DNA of 17,230 bases from Flavobacterium psychrophilum (GTDB lineage Bacteria > Bacteroidota > Bacteroidia > Flavobacteriales > Flavobacteriaceae): assembly GCA_020720185.1 (NCBI GenBank), contig DYPB01000043.1:1-17230 (forward strand), written 5' to 3'. A model generated the notes under the pieces. It searched no databases. It was not told where the DNA came from and saw nothing but the letters and a program-made list of their open reading frames with translations. How positions within the stretch are numbered: the first letter of the stretch is position 1; the number at the start of each line of letters is the position of its first letter. The position numbers and the translations under genes are program-made. This document shows, piece by piece, positions 1 to 7,717 of the stretch.

Positions 1-50
1 TTTTGAAGTAGTTTGAGTTTGGAATAGATTTCTAATGCGTAATTTGGGTT
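1..50. repeat. Inverted terminal 50-bp repeat, left copy (probable insertion sequence end)
   Basis: These 50 bases match positions 17180-17229 exactly in reverse complement. The match stops at the ...AATTTGGGT edge near position 49 (ACCC when read outward from the window), and the flanking bases then differ. Two copies facing outward, each cut by the window edge, fit the ends of one dispersed insertion sequence, at which a short-read assembly would also break. The ACCC end recalls the IS982 family, but no transposase is present and the family is a guess. Confidence 0.7.
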
Positions 51-52
51 TA

Positions 53-77
53 AAGCCTAATTCAGGCTTAGATTTTT
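53..77 (+). terminator. Possible small hairpin terminator next to the repeat edge
   Basis: AAGCCT (53-58) and AGGCTT (64-69) form a 6-bp stem with a 5-base loop, followed by AGATTTTT. It could stop transcripts entering from the left. The stem is short, so this is weak. Confidence 0.3.
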
Positions 78-98
78 GCTGTCAATAATCCAAAACGA

Positions 99-128
99 TT
101 TGATATTATAAAAAATAAATTACTTTTG
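99..128 (+). promoter_or_regulatory. Bacteroidetes-type promoter for the OmpH-family gene
   Basis: TTTG at 99-102 and TACTTTTG at 121-128 match the Bacteroidetes -33 TTTG and -7 TAnnTTTG elements, 18 bases apart. The start codon follows 26 bases after the -7 box. Confidence 0.7.
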
Positions 129-154
129 TACTAAATATTAATTATAAAAATAAA

Positions 155-700
155 ATGAAAAAATCATTACTAATCTTTGCCGTTGTATGTTCAGTTATTT
201 CGTGCGATAAAAAAGAACCAGCTCCAAAGGAGTTTAAAACAGCTTATATTGACACACAAAAATTGATGGATGAATGCACAGAAGCTAAAGATGTGGCCGC
301 TAAATACAAAGCATTAGCCGAAACAAAAGGAAAACAATTAGAAGGAGAAATTAATCGTTTTAAGGCCGAAGCTTCTAATTTTCAGAATGAAGCACAAGCA
401 AAAGGACAAGCATGGGCACAACAGAAAGGAGCTGAATTGCAAAAAAGACAACAACAATTAGAGTATGCACAACAATCTGTTGGGCAAGAATTGCAAAATG
501 AATTAGCTGTAGAAATGGATTCGGTTAAAATAAGAATGCAAAAAACTATTAAAGCTTTTGGAAAAGAAAAAGGATATACCTATATTTATGGTAGTAATGA
601 AGCTTTACCATCGGTTTTATATGCTGAAGATAAATTAGATATTACAAAAGAGATTGTAAAAATTATTAATGCAAAATTTAAACCTGCAGATAAAAAATAA
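155..700 (+). CDS. OmpH/Skp-family periplasmic chaperone-like lipoprotein
   Basis: The 181-residue product begins with a lipoprotein signal: a basic start, a hydrophobic stretch and the lipobox VISC ending at Cys17, followed by a charged DKKE segment. It is therefore probably lipid-anchored in an envelope membrane. Residues about 28-40 (TAYIDTQKLMDEC) resemble the start of OmpH/Skp proteins. Residues 45-140 are a long Gln/Lys/Glu-rich coiled coil, and the C-terminal part (KGYTYIYGSNEALPSVLYA) resembles the strand that closes the Skp body. Skp-like proteins hold unfolded outer-membrane proteins in the periplasm. Classical Skp is soluble, so the lipid anchor is a variation. The gene has its own promoter and stands alone, convergent with tdk. 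The family is clear; the client proteins are unknown. Confidence 0.85.
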   Translation: MKKSLLIFAVVCSVISCDKKEPAPKEFKTAYIDTQKLMDECTEAKDVAAKYKALAETKGKQLEGEINRFKAEASNFQNEAQAKGQAWAQQKGAELQKRQQQLEYAQQSVGQELQNELAVEMDSVKIRMQKTIKAFGKEKGYTYIYGSNEALPSVLYAEDKLDITKEIVKIINAKFKPADKK

Positions 701-720
701 TTTTAACGATTATAAAATTC

Positions 721-757
721 AAACGGCAACTTGAAATTATTTTCAAATTGTCGTTTT
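721..757. terminator. Bidirectional hairpin terminator between ompH-like gene and tdk
   Basis: Arms at 721-736 and 741-756 pair over 16 positions with one mismatch and one G-T wobble around a 4-base TTAT loop. The stem is A-rich on one flank and T-rich on the other, so it can end transcription from both convergent genes. Confidence 0.85.
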
Positions 758-771
758 GCTATTATACCAAC

Positions 772-1395
772 CTATTCTACGGTATTGTTTATGTTTTCAG
801 GATCAATAACCACTATATTGTTTCGCATTGCATTATAATAAGCTGCACGGCTTAAGGGTTCATATTCATCAGTTTCGCCAAGAAGTACTAAACTATCACT
901 ATCTGCTTTTCTAAAACTATAATTGGCTAAATTTCCAGTTCGAGTACAAACGGCATGAACTTTTGTAACATATTCTGCTGTTGCCATTAAGGCTGGCATA
1001 GGTCCGAAAGGCTTTCCTTTAAAATCCATATCAAGTCCCGCAACGATTACTCGAATACCAGAATTAGCCAAATCATTACAAATTTTTACAATCTCGTCGT
1101 CAAAAAATTGAGCCTCATCAATACCAACCACCTGACAACCTTGAGCCAAAATAGCAATATTTGCAGCAGCAGGAACTGGCGTCGAGCGGATTTCATTTTT
1201 ATTATGAGAAACCACCATCTCCTCATCATATCGGGTATCGATAGCGGGTTTGAAAATTTCTACTTTTTGTTTTGCAAATTGGGCTCTTTTTAGCCTACGG
1301 ATTAACTCTTCTGTTTTGCCAGAAAACATCGACCCAGAGATAACTTCTATCCACCCAAATTGCTCTTCATGATTTACTGTGTTTTCGAGAAACAT
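772..1395 (-). CDS. tdk: Thymidine kinase (TK1 type)
   Basis: The enzyme phosphorylates thymidine with ATP in the pyrimidine salvage pathway. The 207-residue product has the P-loop GSMFSGKT at 21-28, the DEAQF motif at 93-97 with the probable catalytic Glu94, the [13 protein letters not shown] segment at 118-130, and the C-terminal [14 protein letters not shown] region that follows the lasso loop. Length and order match TK1-type kinases. The zinc site that normally uses four cysteines is reduced: only Cys150 (HAVC) is in place, its CxxC partner reads TRTG, and no second cysteine pair is seen. The gene converges on the OmpH-like gene through the terminator at 721-757 and diverges from the gene at 1499. 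Confidence 0.95.
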   Translation of the reverse strand: MFLENTVNHEEQFGWIEVISGSMFSGKTEELIRRLKRAQFAKQKVEIFKPAIDTRYDEEMVVSHNKNEIRSTPVPAAANIAILAQGCQVVGIDEAQFFDDEIVKICNDLANSGIRVIVAGLDMDFKGKPFGPMPALMATAEYVTKVHAVCTRTGNLANYSFRKADSDSLVLLGETDEYEPLSRAAYYNAMRNNIVVIDPENINNTVE

Positions 1396-1433
1396 TTTAT
1401 AGTTTTATTGCTTTAAAAATGAATTAATTTTTT

Positions 1434-1440
1434 TACTTTG
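1434..1440 (+). promoter_or_regulatory. Possible -7 promoter element for the 1499-2902 pair
   Basis: TACTTTG resembles TAnnTTTG with one base fewer. An ATTG at 1407-1410 could be the -33 element at 23 bases. It lies in the divergent region between tdk and the plus-strand gene. Confidence 0.35.
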
Positions 1441-1498
1441 TAGCCGAAACAAAAATATTAAAAATCAACCATTATTGCATCAATATAATTTAAAAGTT

Positions 1499-2194
1499 AT
1501 GAAAAAAAGATTAGAAGCAGAATTAATGAGCATTGCACACAGTGTTTTGAAACTTAAAGGTAAAGAAGATATAGAACAACTTTGTTCAGAAACGCTAAAA
1601 CTATACGAAGCATTATCGGTATTAAAGTTTGTAGAAAACAATATTGACATCATTCAACCTAAAATGGATATTGATGATATTGAACAAAAGTTAGAGGCTG
1701 AATTTTATAACCCCCATAAAGATATTGCTCATAATATTGAGGCTGGAAACGAATATATATCTAAATTAGAAGACGAAATAGAAGAATTAAAAGTAGATTT
1801 AGATAAAATTGAGAAAAAGATAGAAAACACCGTAAGTTCTAAAACTATTTTCTTTGAAGACTTAATTTCAGACAATTTCAAAGAACCTATTTTTGAAAAA
1901 ATTGAAGATAAAACAAAAACTGACAATAAGGAAACTGCAACACGATCGATTGATAAATCGACAGTAGGAATGAATATTAGTTTGAACGATAGGGTAGGTT
2001 TTGTTAAACATCTTTTTGATGATAATAATGAAGATTATATTAGAGTTTTATCTCAACTTTCAACAATTGAAACCCTTAATGAAACGAAAGATTTTATTGA
2101 TAACATGGTAAAACCAGATTACAATAACTGGCAAGGTAAAGAAGATTTTGAAGCTCGTTTTATAGAAATTATAGAGCAGAAATTTAAAAACTAA
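1499..2194 (+). CDS. Conserved hypothetical coiled-coil protein
   Basis: I do not recognise a named function. The start is placed at the ATG at 1499 (MKKRLEAEL) rather than the in-frame TTG at 1475, because ATG follows an A-rich leader and the sequence from there looks conserved; this gives 231 residues. The N-terminal third is helical (LMSIAHSVLKLKGKEDIEQL). A coiled coil at about 90-115 is rich in Glu/Lys/Leu, followed by a low-complexity acidic linker. The C-terminal 75 residues (SLNDRVGFVKHLFDDNNEDY onward, then NWQGKEDFEARF) form a compact domain that I recall from many flavobacterial hypothetical proteins. There is no signal peptide or membrane segment, so it is cytoplasmic. rsmI follows after 33 bases and is probably co-transcribed. 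Confidence 0.8.
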   Translation: MKKRLEAELMSIAHSVLKLKGKEDIEQLCSETLKLYEALSVLKFVENNIDIIQPKMDIDDIEQKLEAEFYNPHKDIAHNIEAGNEYISKLEDEIEELKVDLDKIEKKIENTVSSKTIFFEDLISDNFKEPIFEKIEDKTKTDNKETATRSIDKSTVGMNISLNDRVGFVKHLFDDNNEDYIRVLSQLSTIETLNETKDFIDNMVKPDYNNWQGKEDFEARFIEIIEQKFKN

Positions 2195-2227
2195 ATCCGT
2201 TTTTAAGAAATCAATAACACCAAAAAA

Positions 2228-2902
2228 ATGTCAAAACTATATATTGTTCCCACTCCAATAGGAAACCTTGAAGATATAACCCTTAGGGCAATTCGTGTTC
2301 TGAAAGAAGTGGATTTAATTTTAGCAGAAGATACCAGAACAAGCGGAAAATTGTTAAAACACTACGAAATTAGTACCCATATGCACAGTCACCACATGCA
2401 CAACGAGCATAAAACGATTGAAAATCTGATAAGCAGGTTACAGTCTGGAGAAACGATAGCATTAATTTCGGACGCAGGGACACCAGCCATCTCAGATCCA
2501 GGGTTTTTATTAACCAGAGCTTGCGTGGTAAACAATATTGAGGTCGAATGCCTACCAGGAGCCACAGCATTTGTACCTGCATTAGTAAACAGTGGTCTGC
2601 CAAATGACAAATTTGTTTTTGAAGGATTTTTGCCTGATAAAAAAGGCAGACAAACCCGATATTTAGCCCTTGCCGAGGAATATCGAACCATCATTTTGTA
2701 TGTATCGCCACATAAATTAACCAAAACGCTAGCTGAATTTATTACTTATTTTGGCGAAGATAGACCCATTTGTGTTTCAAGAGAATTATCAAAATTGCAC
2801 GAAGAGAATGTAAGAGGAACTGTAAAAGAAGTTCTTAATTATTTTGAAAATAAACCACCAAAAGGCGAAATAGTAATAATTGTAGGTGGAAAAAACAAAT
2901 AG
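2228..2902 (+). CDS. rsmI: 16S rRNA (cytidine(1402)-2'-O)-methyltransferase RsmI
   Basis: RsmI uses S-adenosylmethionine to methylate the 2'-OH of C1402 in 16S rRNA, close to the P site of the small subunit. The 224-residue protein starts with LYIVPTPIGNLEDITLRA, has AEDTRTSGKLL at 33-43, the family signature SDAGTPAISDPG at 81-92, LPGATAFVPALVNSG at 109-123 and SPHKL at 160-164. It is shorter than the E. coli protein (about 286 residues) because it ends after the methylase domain, as is common in Bacteroidetes. It lies 33 bases after the coiled-coil gene, a likely two-gene operon, and converges on the 3070-3717 gene. Confidence 0.95.
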   Translation: MSKLYIVPTPIGNLEDITLRAIRVLKEVDLILAEDTRTSGKLLKHYEISTHMHSHHMHNEHKTIENLISRLQSGETIALISDAGTPAISDPGFLLTRACVVNNIEVECLPGATAFVPALVNSGLPNDKFVFEGFLPDKKGRQTRYLALAEEYRTIILYVSPHKLTKTLAEFITYFGEDRPICVSRELSKLHEENVRGTVKEVLNYFENKPPKGEIVIIVGGKNK

Positions 2903-3069
2903 AATTACTAATAAAAAGTAGATAAGTTTAATAGTGTTGTTTCGGATTAATTAACAAATAAAACAAAAAGAGCATCAGTAAAGAAATAAATTTATAAAAA
3001 AACTAATTTATAGAACCCACCGTAATGATATTGTAGGAAATATTTGAGCAAAAATGTAAAAAATACAAT

Positions 3070-3717
3070 CTACAAATCCATCTTTTTTAATTCGTTATAG
3101 TTTCTGTTTAGTTTTTTGAGTAAAAGCCCATATAACAGCTTGTAAAACAACCAAAAAAGTAATACAAAAAAAGATAAACTTAAAATAATATAGCCTATTG
3201 CTTTTAAAAATGGTAACATTGTAGATTCTCTTTCCACTTTTTCTATAAACAATTGATATTTTGGATCGTATTTAAATTGTACAAACAAAATAATTAAAGT
3301 CCCAAAGATAAAAAACAAAAGATTAAACCAAATATAGGAATTAACCGTTTTTTTGGTTTTTAAAATCTTTTGCATTAAGATTTTTGTTGATGAAGTAACA
3401 CAAATTTCTTTATAATTTTTATAAAACAAATAGATAAAAACCGCAACAACTATATAATTAATAATATTATAAACATTATTTATCTCAATTACATAAGCTG
3501 CAATAGCCATACCGTATTTTTGCTTTATATAACCATCTCCCAAAAAAGCAAAACTTATAATATTCCAAAAAAACAACTCTAAAACACTAACAACCAAAAT
3601 CCATTTTACAATTGAAGATGATTTTTTATGTATCATTTTATAAATTTCGTCTTCAGAAACTTGTTTAAAAGCATTTGTATTTTGCCAGTTTTTTTTCAAT
3701 AAATCCAACTCTTTCAT
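3070..3717 (-). CDS. Four-helix membrane protein paired with an ECF sigma factor (putative anti-sigma factor)
   Basis: The 215-residue protein has a soluble N-terminal segment of about 35 residues (LDLLKKNWQNTNAFKQVSEDEIYKM type, then a basic KKSSS) and four predicted membrane helices at about 36-59, 82-99, 127-148 and 170-197, ending with a basic tail. Its start codon lies 4 bases after the sigma factor stop, so the two are surely one transcript. A short cytoplasmic N-terminus before membrane helices is the layout of many anti-sigma factors, which hold their sigma factor at the membrane until a signal arrives. I see no zinc-binding HxxxCxxC motif and no FecR domain. The anti-sigma role is inferred from position and topology only. 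Confidence 0.75.
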   Translation of the reverse strand: MKELDLLKKNWQNTNAFKQVSEDEIYKMIHKKSSSIVKWILVVSVLELFFWNIISFAFLGDGYIKQKYGMAIAAYVIEINNVYNIINYIVVAVFIYLFYKNYKEICVTSSTKILMQKILKTKKTVNSYIWFNLLFFIFGTLIILFVQFKYDPKYQLFIEKVERESTMLPFLKAIGYIILSLSFFVLLFWLFYKLLYGLLLKKLNRNYNELKKMDL

Positions 3718-3721
3718 ATTC

Positions 3722-4216
3722 TTACGGATTTAATATTTTTTTTAATTTTCCTTTAATTCTATTCATTCTTACTCGTGCATTTACTTCACTAATTCCTAAT
3801 GTTTCTGCAATTTCCGTATAATCCTTATCCTCTAAATACATAAAAATCAATGCTTTTTCTATGTCGTTTAATTGATAAACTGCTTCATACATTAATTTTA
3901 ATTGTTCCTCAACTTCAGGATTATATTCCTCGCTACTGATAAAAAATTGTTGTTTTTCATAATCAACGGTTTGTATGGTTCGTGTGCTTTTTCGATAGAG
4001 CGTAATTGTGGTATTTAGAGCTACTCGATATGCCCAAGTTGAGAATTTACTATCGCCTCTAAATTTTGGAAAGGCATTCCAAAGTTGAATGGTTATTTCC
4101 TGAAACAGGTCTTTATGAGCATCGTCGCCACGAGTGTATAATCTACAAATTTTGTGGATTATATTCTGGTTTTGTTGCAACTGCTGTATAAATGATTGTT
4201 CTAAACTTAATGCCAT
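3722..4216 (-). CDS. ECF-type RNA polymerase sigma factor (sigma-70 family)
   Basis: This 164-residue protein has the two domains of an extracytoplasmic-function sigma factor. Region 2 spans about 19-82 (HKICRLYTRGDDAHKDLFQE, then FRGDSKFSTWAYRVALN, which recognises the -10 region). Region 4 spans about 105-159 (LNDIEKALIFMYLEDKDYTE, then IAETLGISEVNARVRMNRIK, the helix-turn-helix for the -35 region). It lacks the C-terminal SnoaL extension of some groups. The following membrane protein gene begins 4 bases downstream and may regulate it. Its target promoters cannot be told from this window. Confidence 0.93.
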   Translation of the reverse strand: MALSLEQSFIQQLQQNQNIIHKICRLYTRGDDAHKDLFQEITIQLWNAFPKFRGDSKFSTWAYRVALNTTITLYRKSTRTIQTVDYEKQQFFISSEEYNPEVEEQLKLMYEAVYQLNDIEKALIFMYLEDKDYTEIAETLGISEVNARVRMNRIKGKLKKILNP

Positions 4217-4269
4217 ACTGGGAGTTAGTACCTAAATATTTAATTTGTTACAAAATATTTATTTGATTA

Positions 4270-4298
4270 CAAATATAAATAAACTAAAACAGCCCAAG
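4270..4298 (-). promoter_or_regulatory. Possible promoter of the sigma factor operon
   Basis: On the minus strand TATATTTG (4277-4270) matches the TAnnTTTG -7 element, with CTTG (4298-4295) 17 bases upstream as a weak -33. The start codon at 4216 lies about 53 bases downstream. It overlaps the sqr terminator hairpin and tail. Confidence 0.4.
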
Positions 4299-4318
4299 AG
4301 ATTAATTCTCGGACTGTT
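4288..4318 (-). terminator. Hairpin terminator for the sqr gene
   Basis: Read on the minus strand, AACAGTCC-GAG pairs with CTC-(TT)-GGGCTGTT over 11 positions, with one U-G wobble, a 2-base bulge and a 7-base loop. The T-rich run TTTTAGTTTATTT follows. It lies 124 bases after the sqr stop and ahead of the sigma gene, so it separates the two same-strand units. Confidence 0.7.
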
Positions 4319-4441
4319 CTTGATTTCTTAATATAATTTTACGAACGCCTCTAAAAGAACTAATAAACGACAACTATTTTTGTTTAGTGATATACATTTT
4401 TTATTTCTAAATATACTTCGTTACATCTAATTTTGAATTAT

Positions 4442-5707
4442 TTATGCGTTCCCTGATAATATTTTATTCCAATACAGCCAAGGTAATACTTTGGTTTTTA
4501 GCATCCACATTAACCAGTTTGGTTTTGCTTGATTGATTGGAAAGGTCATTGTTGGCGTGTTTGTATAGTCAAATTCGGCTAACATCAATTTGCCATATTG
4601 TGTAGGAATTGGACAAGCACTGTAACCTGTATATTCTGATTTTAGTGTTGAATTTTCTAAAAATGACAAGATGTTTTCAACAACCACTGGTGCTTGTTTT
4701 CGGATGGCAGCTCCAGTTTTACTGCACGGTGCGTTAGTACAATCTCCTAAAGCAAAAACATTTGGGAAACGGCTGTGTTGCATCGTGTTTTTATTAATTT
4801 CCACATATCCAAAAGGACTATTAGCATCGGCTAATGGACTTTTTTTAATAAAATCGGGTGCTGATTGTGGTGGTACAGAATGGCATAAATCAAATTTCAA
4901 ATCCACAACTTTAACTTCGTTATTGTCTGAAACATTCACACCATAACATCCTGCAAATGCTGTATTTATTGCATTTTTGTCGCTTTCTTTTGTTTCAAAA
5001 GATATCGTACTGTTTTCACCATCAACTTTGATAACATTTACTCCAAAATGAACTTTTATATTTCCTCTTTTCACAACTTCTGTAAGTGTTTCGGCATATT
5101 CTTTTACTCCAAAAATTACACCTGCACCAGACAAATAATGTACATCACATTTATCTAAAATCCCTTTTTTTCTCCAATAATCTACTGCAAGATACATAAT
5201 TTTATGTGGTGCTCCACCACATTTTATTGGTGTTGTCGGATTTGTAAATACAGCAGTTCCTCCTTTAAAATTTTTAATCATTTCCCAAGTATATGGTGCT
5301 GAGTTAAAATCATAGTTACTACTGATATTATTTTTACCAATATTTTCTTTCAACCCTGATATTTTATTCCAATCTAATTGAATACCAGGACATACGATTA
5401 ATACATCGTAAGAAATTTCTTTGCCACTATTACAGATAACTTTGTTGTTCTCTGGATCAAAGGTTGTTACGGCATCTTTTACCCATTCTGCTTTTTTAGG
5501 CATGTAATCTGCTTGATTTTTTTCTGTCTTTTTAACATCAAAAATTCCAGCTCCTACCAGTGTCCAAGCGGGTTGATAATAATGTTTAGACGATGGGTCA
5601 ATAATTGTAATTTTAAAATTACTGTTTTTTTTAAGTAATTTACTGGCAACGGATAATCCAGCATTTCCGCCACCGACAACTACAATTTTTTGGTTTGAAT
5701 TTTGCAT
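4442..5707 (-). CDS. sqr: Sulfide:quinone oxidoreductase (type II-like flavoprotein)
   Basis: SQR oxidises hydrogen sulfide and passes the electrons to membrane quinone through FAD. The 421-residue protein begins with the dinucleotide-binding fold VVVGGGNAG (9-17), then KHYYQPAWTLVGAG (41-54), a signature of this group. It has PIKCGGAPHK with Cys163 and ALGDCTNAP with Cys323, which fit the two redox cysteines of type II enzymes such as mitochondrial SQOR. The C-terminal part (WLMWMLKTKVLPWLYW, 398-413) is amphipathic and aromatic and probably attaches the protein to the membrane. No rhodanese or persulfide dioxygenase gene lies beside it, so a detoxifying role is more likely than a full sulfur-oxidation pathway. 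It is monocistronic; a possible operator lies upstream at 5780-5809. Confidence 0.9.
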   Translation of the reverse strand: MQNSNQKIVVVGGGNAGLSVASKLLKKNSNFKITIIDPSSKHYYQPAWTLVGAGIFDVKKTEKNQADYMPKKAEWVKDAVTTFDPENNKVICNSGKEISYDVLIVCPGIQLDWNKISGLKENIGKNNISSNYDFNSAPYTWEMIKNFKGGTAVFTNPTTPIKCGGAPHKIMYLAVDYWRKKGILDKCDVHYLSGAGVIFGVKEYAETLTEVVKRGNIKVHFGVNVIKVDGENSTISFETKESDKNAINTAFAGCYGVNVSDNNEVKVVDLKFDLCHSVPPQSAPDFIKKSPLADANSPFGYVEINKNTMQHSRFPNVFALGDCTNAPCSKTGAAIRKQAPVVVENILSFLENSTLKSEYTGYSACPIPTQYGKLMLAEFDYTNTPTMTFPINQAKPNWLMWMLKTKVLPWLYWNKILSGNA

Positions 5708-6055
5708 TTTTTTATTTTTAATTAGTTAAATGAATGTGTTTTTTATAAAAAAACTCTTTTTCTATTGGGTAAATTCAAGTTATTGCTGTAATCTTATCAA
5801 AAGCAATAATTGGTTTGTAAAATTATTAAATTTATTGTTAAAAAAACAAATTTTTCTCGTAAAATTTCTAAAACCCTATTAACTGTAGGCCAATTAAACT
5901 TATTCGAATTGCATTTTTGATTTCAAAAGTCGTTAAATTTATCTAAAATTCTTTCTTAAAATTTGCAATCTATAATTCTGCGATAAAAAAATCACTAATA
6001 ATCAAGGATTTAATTTTTTATTAATACGGAACCACGGGTATAAGCCTTAAAATTG
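5708..6055. other. Divergent intergenic region between sqr and rbfA
   Basis: About 350 AT-rich bases without a credible gene. They hold the start regions of both flanking genes. An 8-bp inverted repeat TTATTGCT/AGCAATAA lies at 5780-5787 and 5802-5809. No clear -33/-7 pair for sqr was found. Confidence 0.6.
5780..5809. promoter_or_regulatory. Inverted repeat upstream of sqr, possible operator
   Basis: TTATTGCT (5780-5787) and AGCAATAA (5802-5809) are perfect inverted 8-mers separated by 14 bases, 73-102 bases upstream of the sqr start. It could bind a dimeric regulator, or be a chance structure in AT-rich DNA. Confidence 0.35.
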
Positions 6056-6063
6056 TATTTTTG
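6056..6063 (+). promoter_or_regulatory. -7 promoter element directly before rbfA
   Basis: TATTTTTG matches TAnnTTTG and ends only 4 bases before the rbfA ATG. Transcription would begin at or next to the start codon, giving a leaderless or nearly leaderless mRNA. No TTTG was found at the expected -33 distance, so it is only partly supported. Confidence 0.45.
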
Positions 6064-6067
6064 CAAA

Positions 6068-6460
6068 ATGGAAACAAATAGACAGAAAAAAATAGGTGGT
6101 GTTCTTCAAAAAGATTTAGTAGATATTTTGCAAGGCGAAGTGCGTAAAAATAATATTTCTAACCTTATTATATCGGTATCAAAGGTATTAGTAACCAGCG
6201 ATTTGTCAATAGCAAAAGTACATTTAAGTATTTTTCCACAAGAAAAAGCTCTTGAAACCCTAACGGCTATAAAATCAAATGCGGTAATGATAAAACATAA
6301 TTTATCGCAAAGAGTGCGGTTGCAATTACGTAAAGTTCCAAATCTTGTTTTTTATATAGATGATAGTTTGGATTATATTGAAAAAATAGACCAAGCCTTG
6401 TCTGGTAACGATAATCCTATTGAAAATAGAGATTTGTTAGAAAAAAGAAAATTCTTGTAA
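6068..6460 (+). CDS. rbfA: Ribosome-binding factor A
   Basis: RbfA binds the 30S subunit during late assembly and is needed for 16S rRNA 5'-end processing and cold growth. The product from the ATG at 6068 is 130 residues. It carries the KH-like fold pattern: RQKKIGGVLQKDLVDILQ (5-22), VTSDLSIAKVHLSIFP (42-57), then LSQRVRLQLRKVPNLVFYID (80-99), where the LR-R-PNL-F-D segment is the family signature. An in-frame TTG at 6053 would add five residues and run through the -7 promoter box, so ATG is preferred. The permease gene starts 3 bases after the stop, which indicates one operon. Confidence 0.93.
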   Translation: METNRQKKIGGVLQKDLVDILQGEVRKNNISNLIISVSKVLVTSDLSIAKVHLSIFPQEKALETLTAIKSNAVMIKHNLSQRVRLQLRKVPNLVFYIDDSLDYIEKIDQALSGNDNPIENRDLLEKRKFL

Positions 6461-6463
6461 GCC

Positions 6464-7663
6464 TTGAACTTCTCGTTTTACATAGCAAAAAGATATGTTT
6501 TTAGTCGCAACAAAAACAATGCAATAAATATTATAACAGGTATTGCATCGTTTGGAATTGTGGTTGGAGCAATGGCTTTGTTTGTGGTTTTGTCTGTCTT
6601 TTCTGGACTTCGAGATTTTAGCACTCAATTTAGTAATAGTTTTGATCCCGATTTAAAAATTACTGCCATCAAAGGGAAATCATTTTTTGTATCAGAAGAT
6701 CAAAACCAAAAATTATTGAAATTAGAAGGTGTTTTTGCACAATCTAAAATTGTTGAGGAACAGGTGCTCTTTTCTTTCGATGGCAAAAATGAAGTAGCTT
6801 TAATAAAAGGAGTTGATAGCATTTATAGTAAAGTGAACGATGTAAAAAAATCACTCATTAACGGACAATGGTTAAAACCAGACACTTATCAGGCGGTTGT
6901 AGGCTATGGAATTGCCGATAAATTATCAATGGGATTGTTTGATTATAACAATAAATTTGAGGTTTTTGTACCTAAAAAAGGAGCAGGAATTATTGAAAGC
7001 GAGGAAGATGCTTTTACAAAAGAATTAATTATTCCTGTAGGGATTTATGCCGTAAATGAAGATATTGACAATAAATATGTTTTTGCCGACATTGGTTTAG
7101 TACAAGAATTATTAGCCTACAAAACTAACCAAATTTCGAGTATTGAGATGAAATTAAAACCGAATGTAATAGAAGAAGAAGTAAAAACGGAGCTTCAAGA
7201 AATATTCGACCATAAAATTTTAATAAGAAATAGAGCCCAACTAAACGATAGTTTATACAAAATGCTAAATGCTGAAAATGCAGCTGTTTATTTAATTTTT
7301 ACATTAGTAATTATTCTAACTCTTTTTACACTTGCAGGAGCAATAATTATGATGATTATTGATAAAAAATATAATTTAAAAACATTACTGAATTTAGGTG
7401 TTGAGATAAAAGACCTGCGAAAAATATTCTTATTACAAGGTACACTTTTAACTTTTATTGGAGGAATATTTGGGCTGTTTTTAGGAACAATTACAGTTAT
7501 CATTCAACAACAATTTAATTTAATAATGATAACCCCAACTCTTGCTTATCCCGTGATTTTCAATTTCCAAAATATATTAATTGTATTAATTACTATATTT
7601 ACACTCGGTTTTATTGCCTCATGGATTGCCAGCAGTCGAGTGAGTAAAAATTTATTAGAATAA
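6464..7663 (+). CDS. LolC/LolE-family ABC transporter permease (lipoprotein release)
   Basis: The 399-residue protein has the layout of LolC/E and related FtsX-domain permeases: a cytoplasmic start (YIAKRYVFSRNKNNAINIIT), a first membrane helix at about 22-46 (MALFVVLSVFSGL), a large periplasmic domain of about 220 residues, and three further helices at about 270-295, 320-345 and 366-388. Such permeases work with an ATPase to move lipoproteins from the inner membrane to a carrier. No LolD ATPase is encoded here, so the partner must lie elsewhere. The start is a TTG 3 bases after rbfA; no earlier start fits, and the next Met lies inside the first membrane helix. Which of LolC or LolE it corresponds to cannot be told. 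Confidence 0.87.
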   Translation: MNFSFYIAKRYVFSRNKNNAINIITGIASFGIVVGAMALFVVLSVFSGLRDFSTQFSNSFDPDLKITAIKGKSFFVSEDQNQKLLKLEGVFAQSKIVEEQVLFSFDGKNEVALIKGVDSIYSKVNDVKKSLINGQWLKPDTYQAVVGYGIADKLSMGLFDYNNKFEVFVPKKGAGIIESEEDAFTKELIIPVGIYAVNEDIDNKYVFADIGLVQELLAYKTNQISSIEMKLKPNVIEEEVKTELQEIFDHKILIRNRAQLNDSLYKMLNAENAAVYLIFTLVIILTLFTLAGAIIMMIIDKKYNLKTLLNLGVEIKDLRKIFLLQGTLLTFIGGIFGLFLGTITVIIQQQFNLIMITPTLAYPVIFNFQNILIVLITIFTLGFIASWIASSRVSKNLLE

Positions 7664-7717
7664 AATATAACAGAGTACAACAGTACCCTAATTAAAAACA
7701 ATTTACAATTAAAAAAA

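Noticed and set aside
2389..2724. 111-residue minus-strand open frame inside rsmI
   Set aside because: It is antisense to conserved RsmI motifs and has no recognisable features.
3032..3076. TTGTAG/CTACAA inverted repeat between rsmI and the membrane protein gene
   Set aside because: Six pairs across a long loop are expected by chance in AT-rich DNA; no convincing terminator could be placed in this gap.
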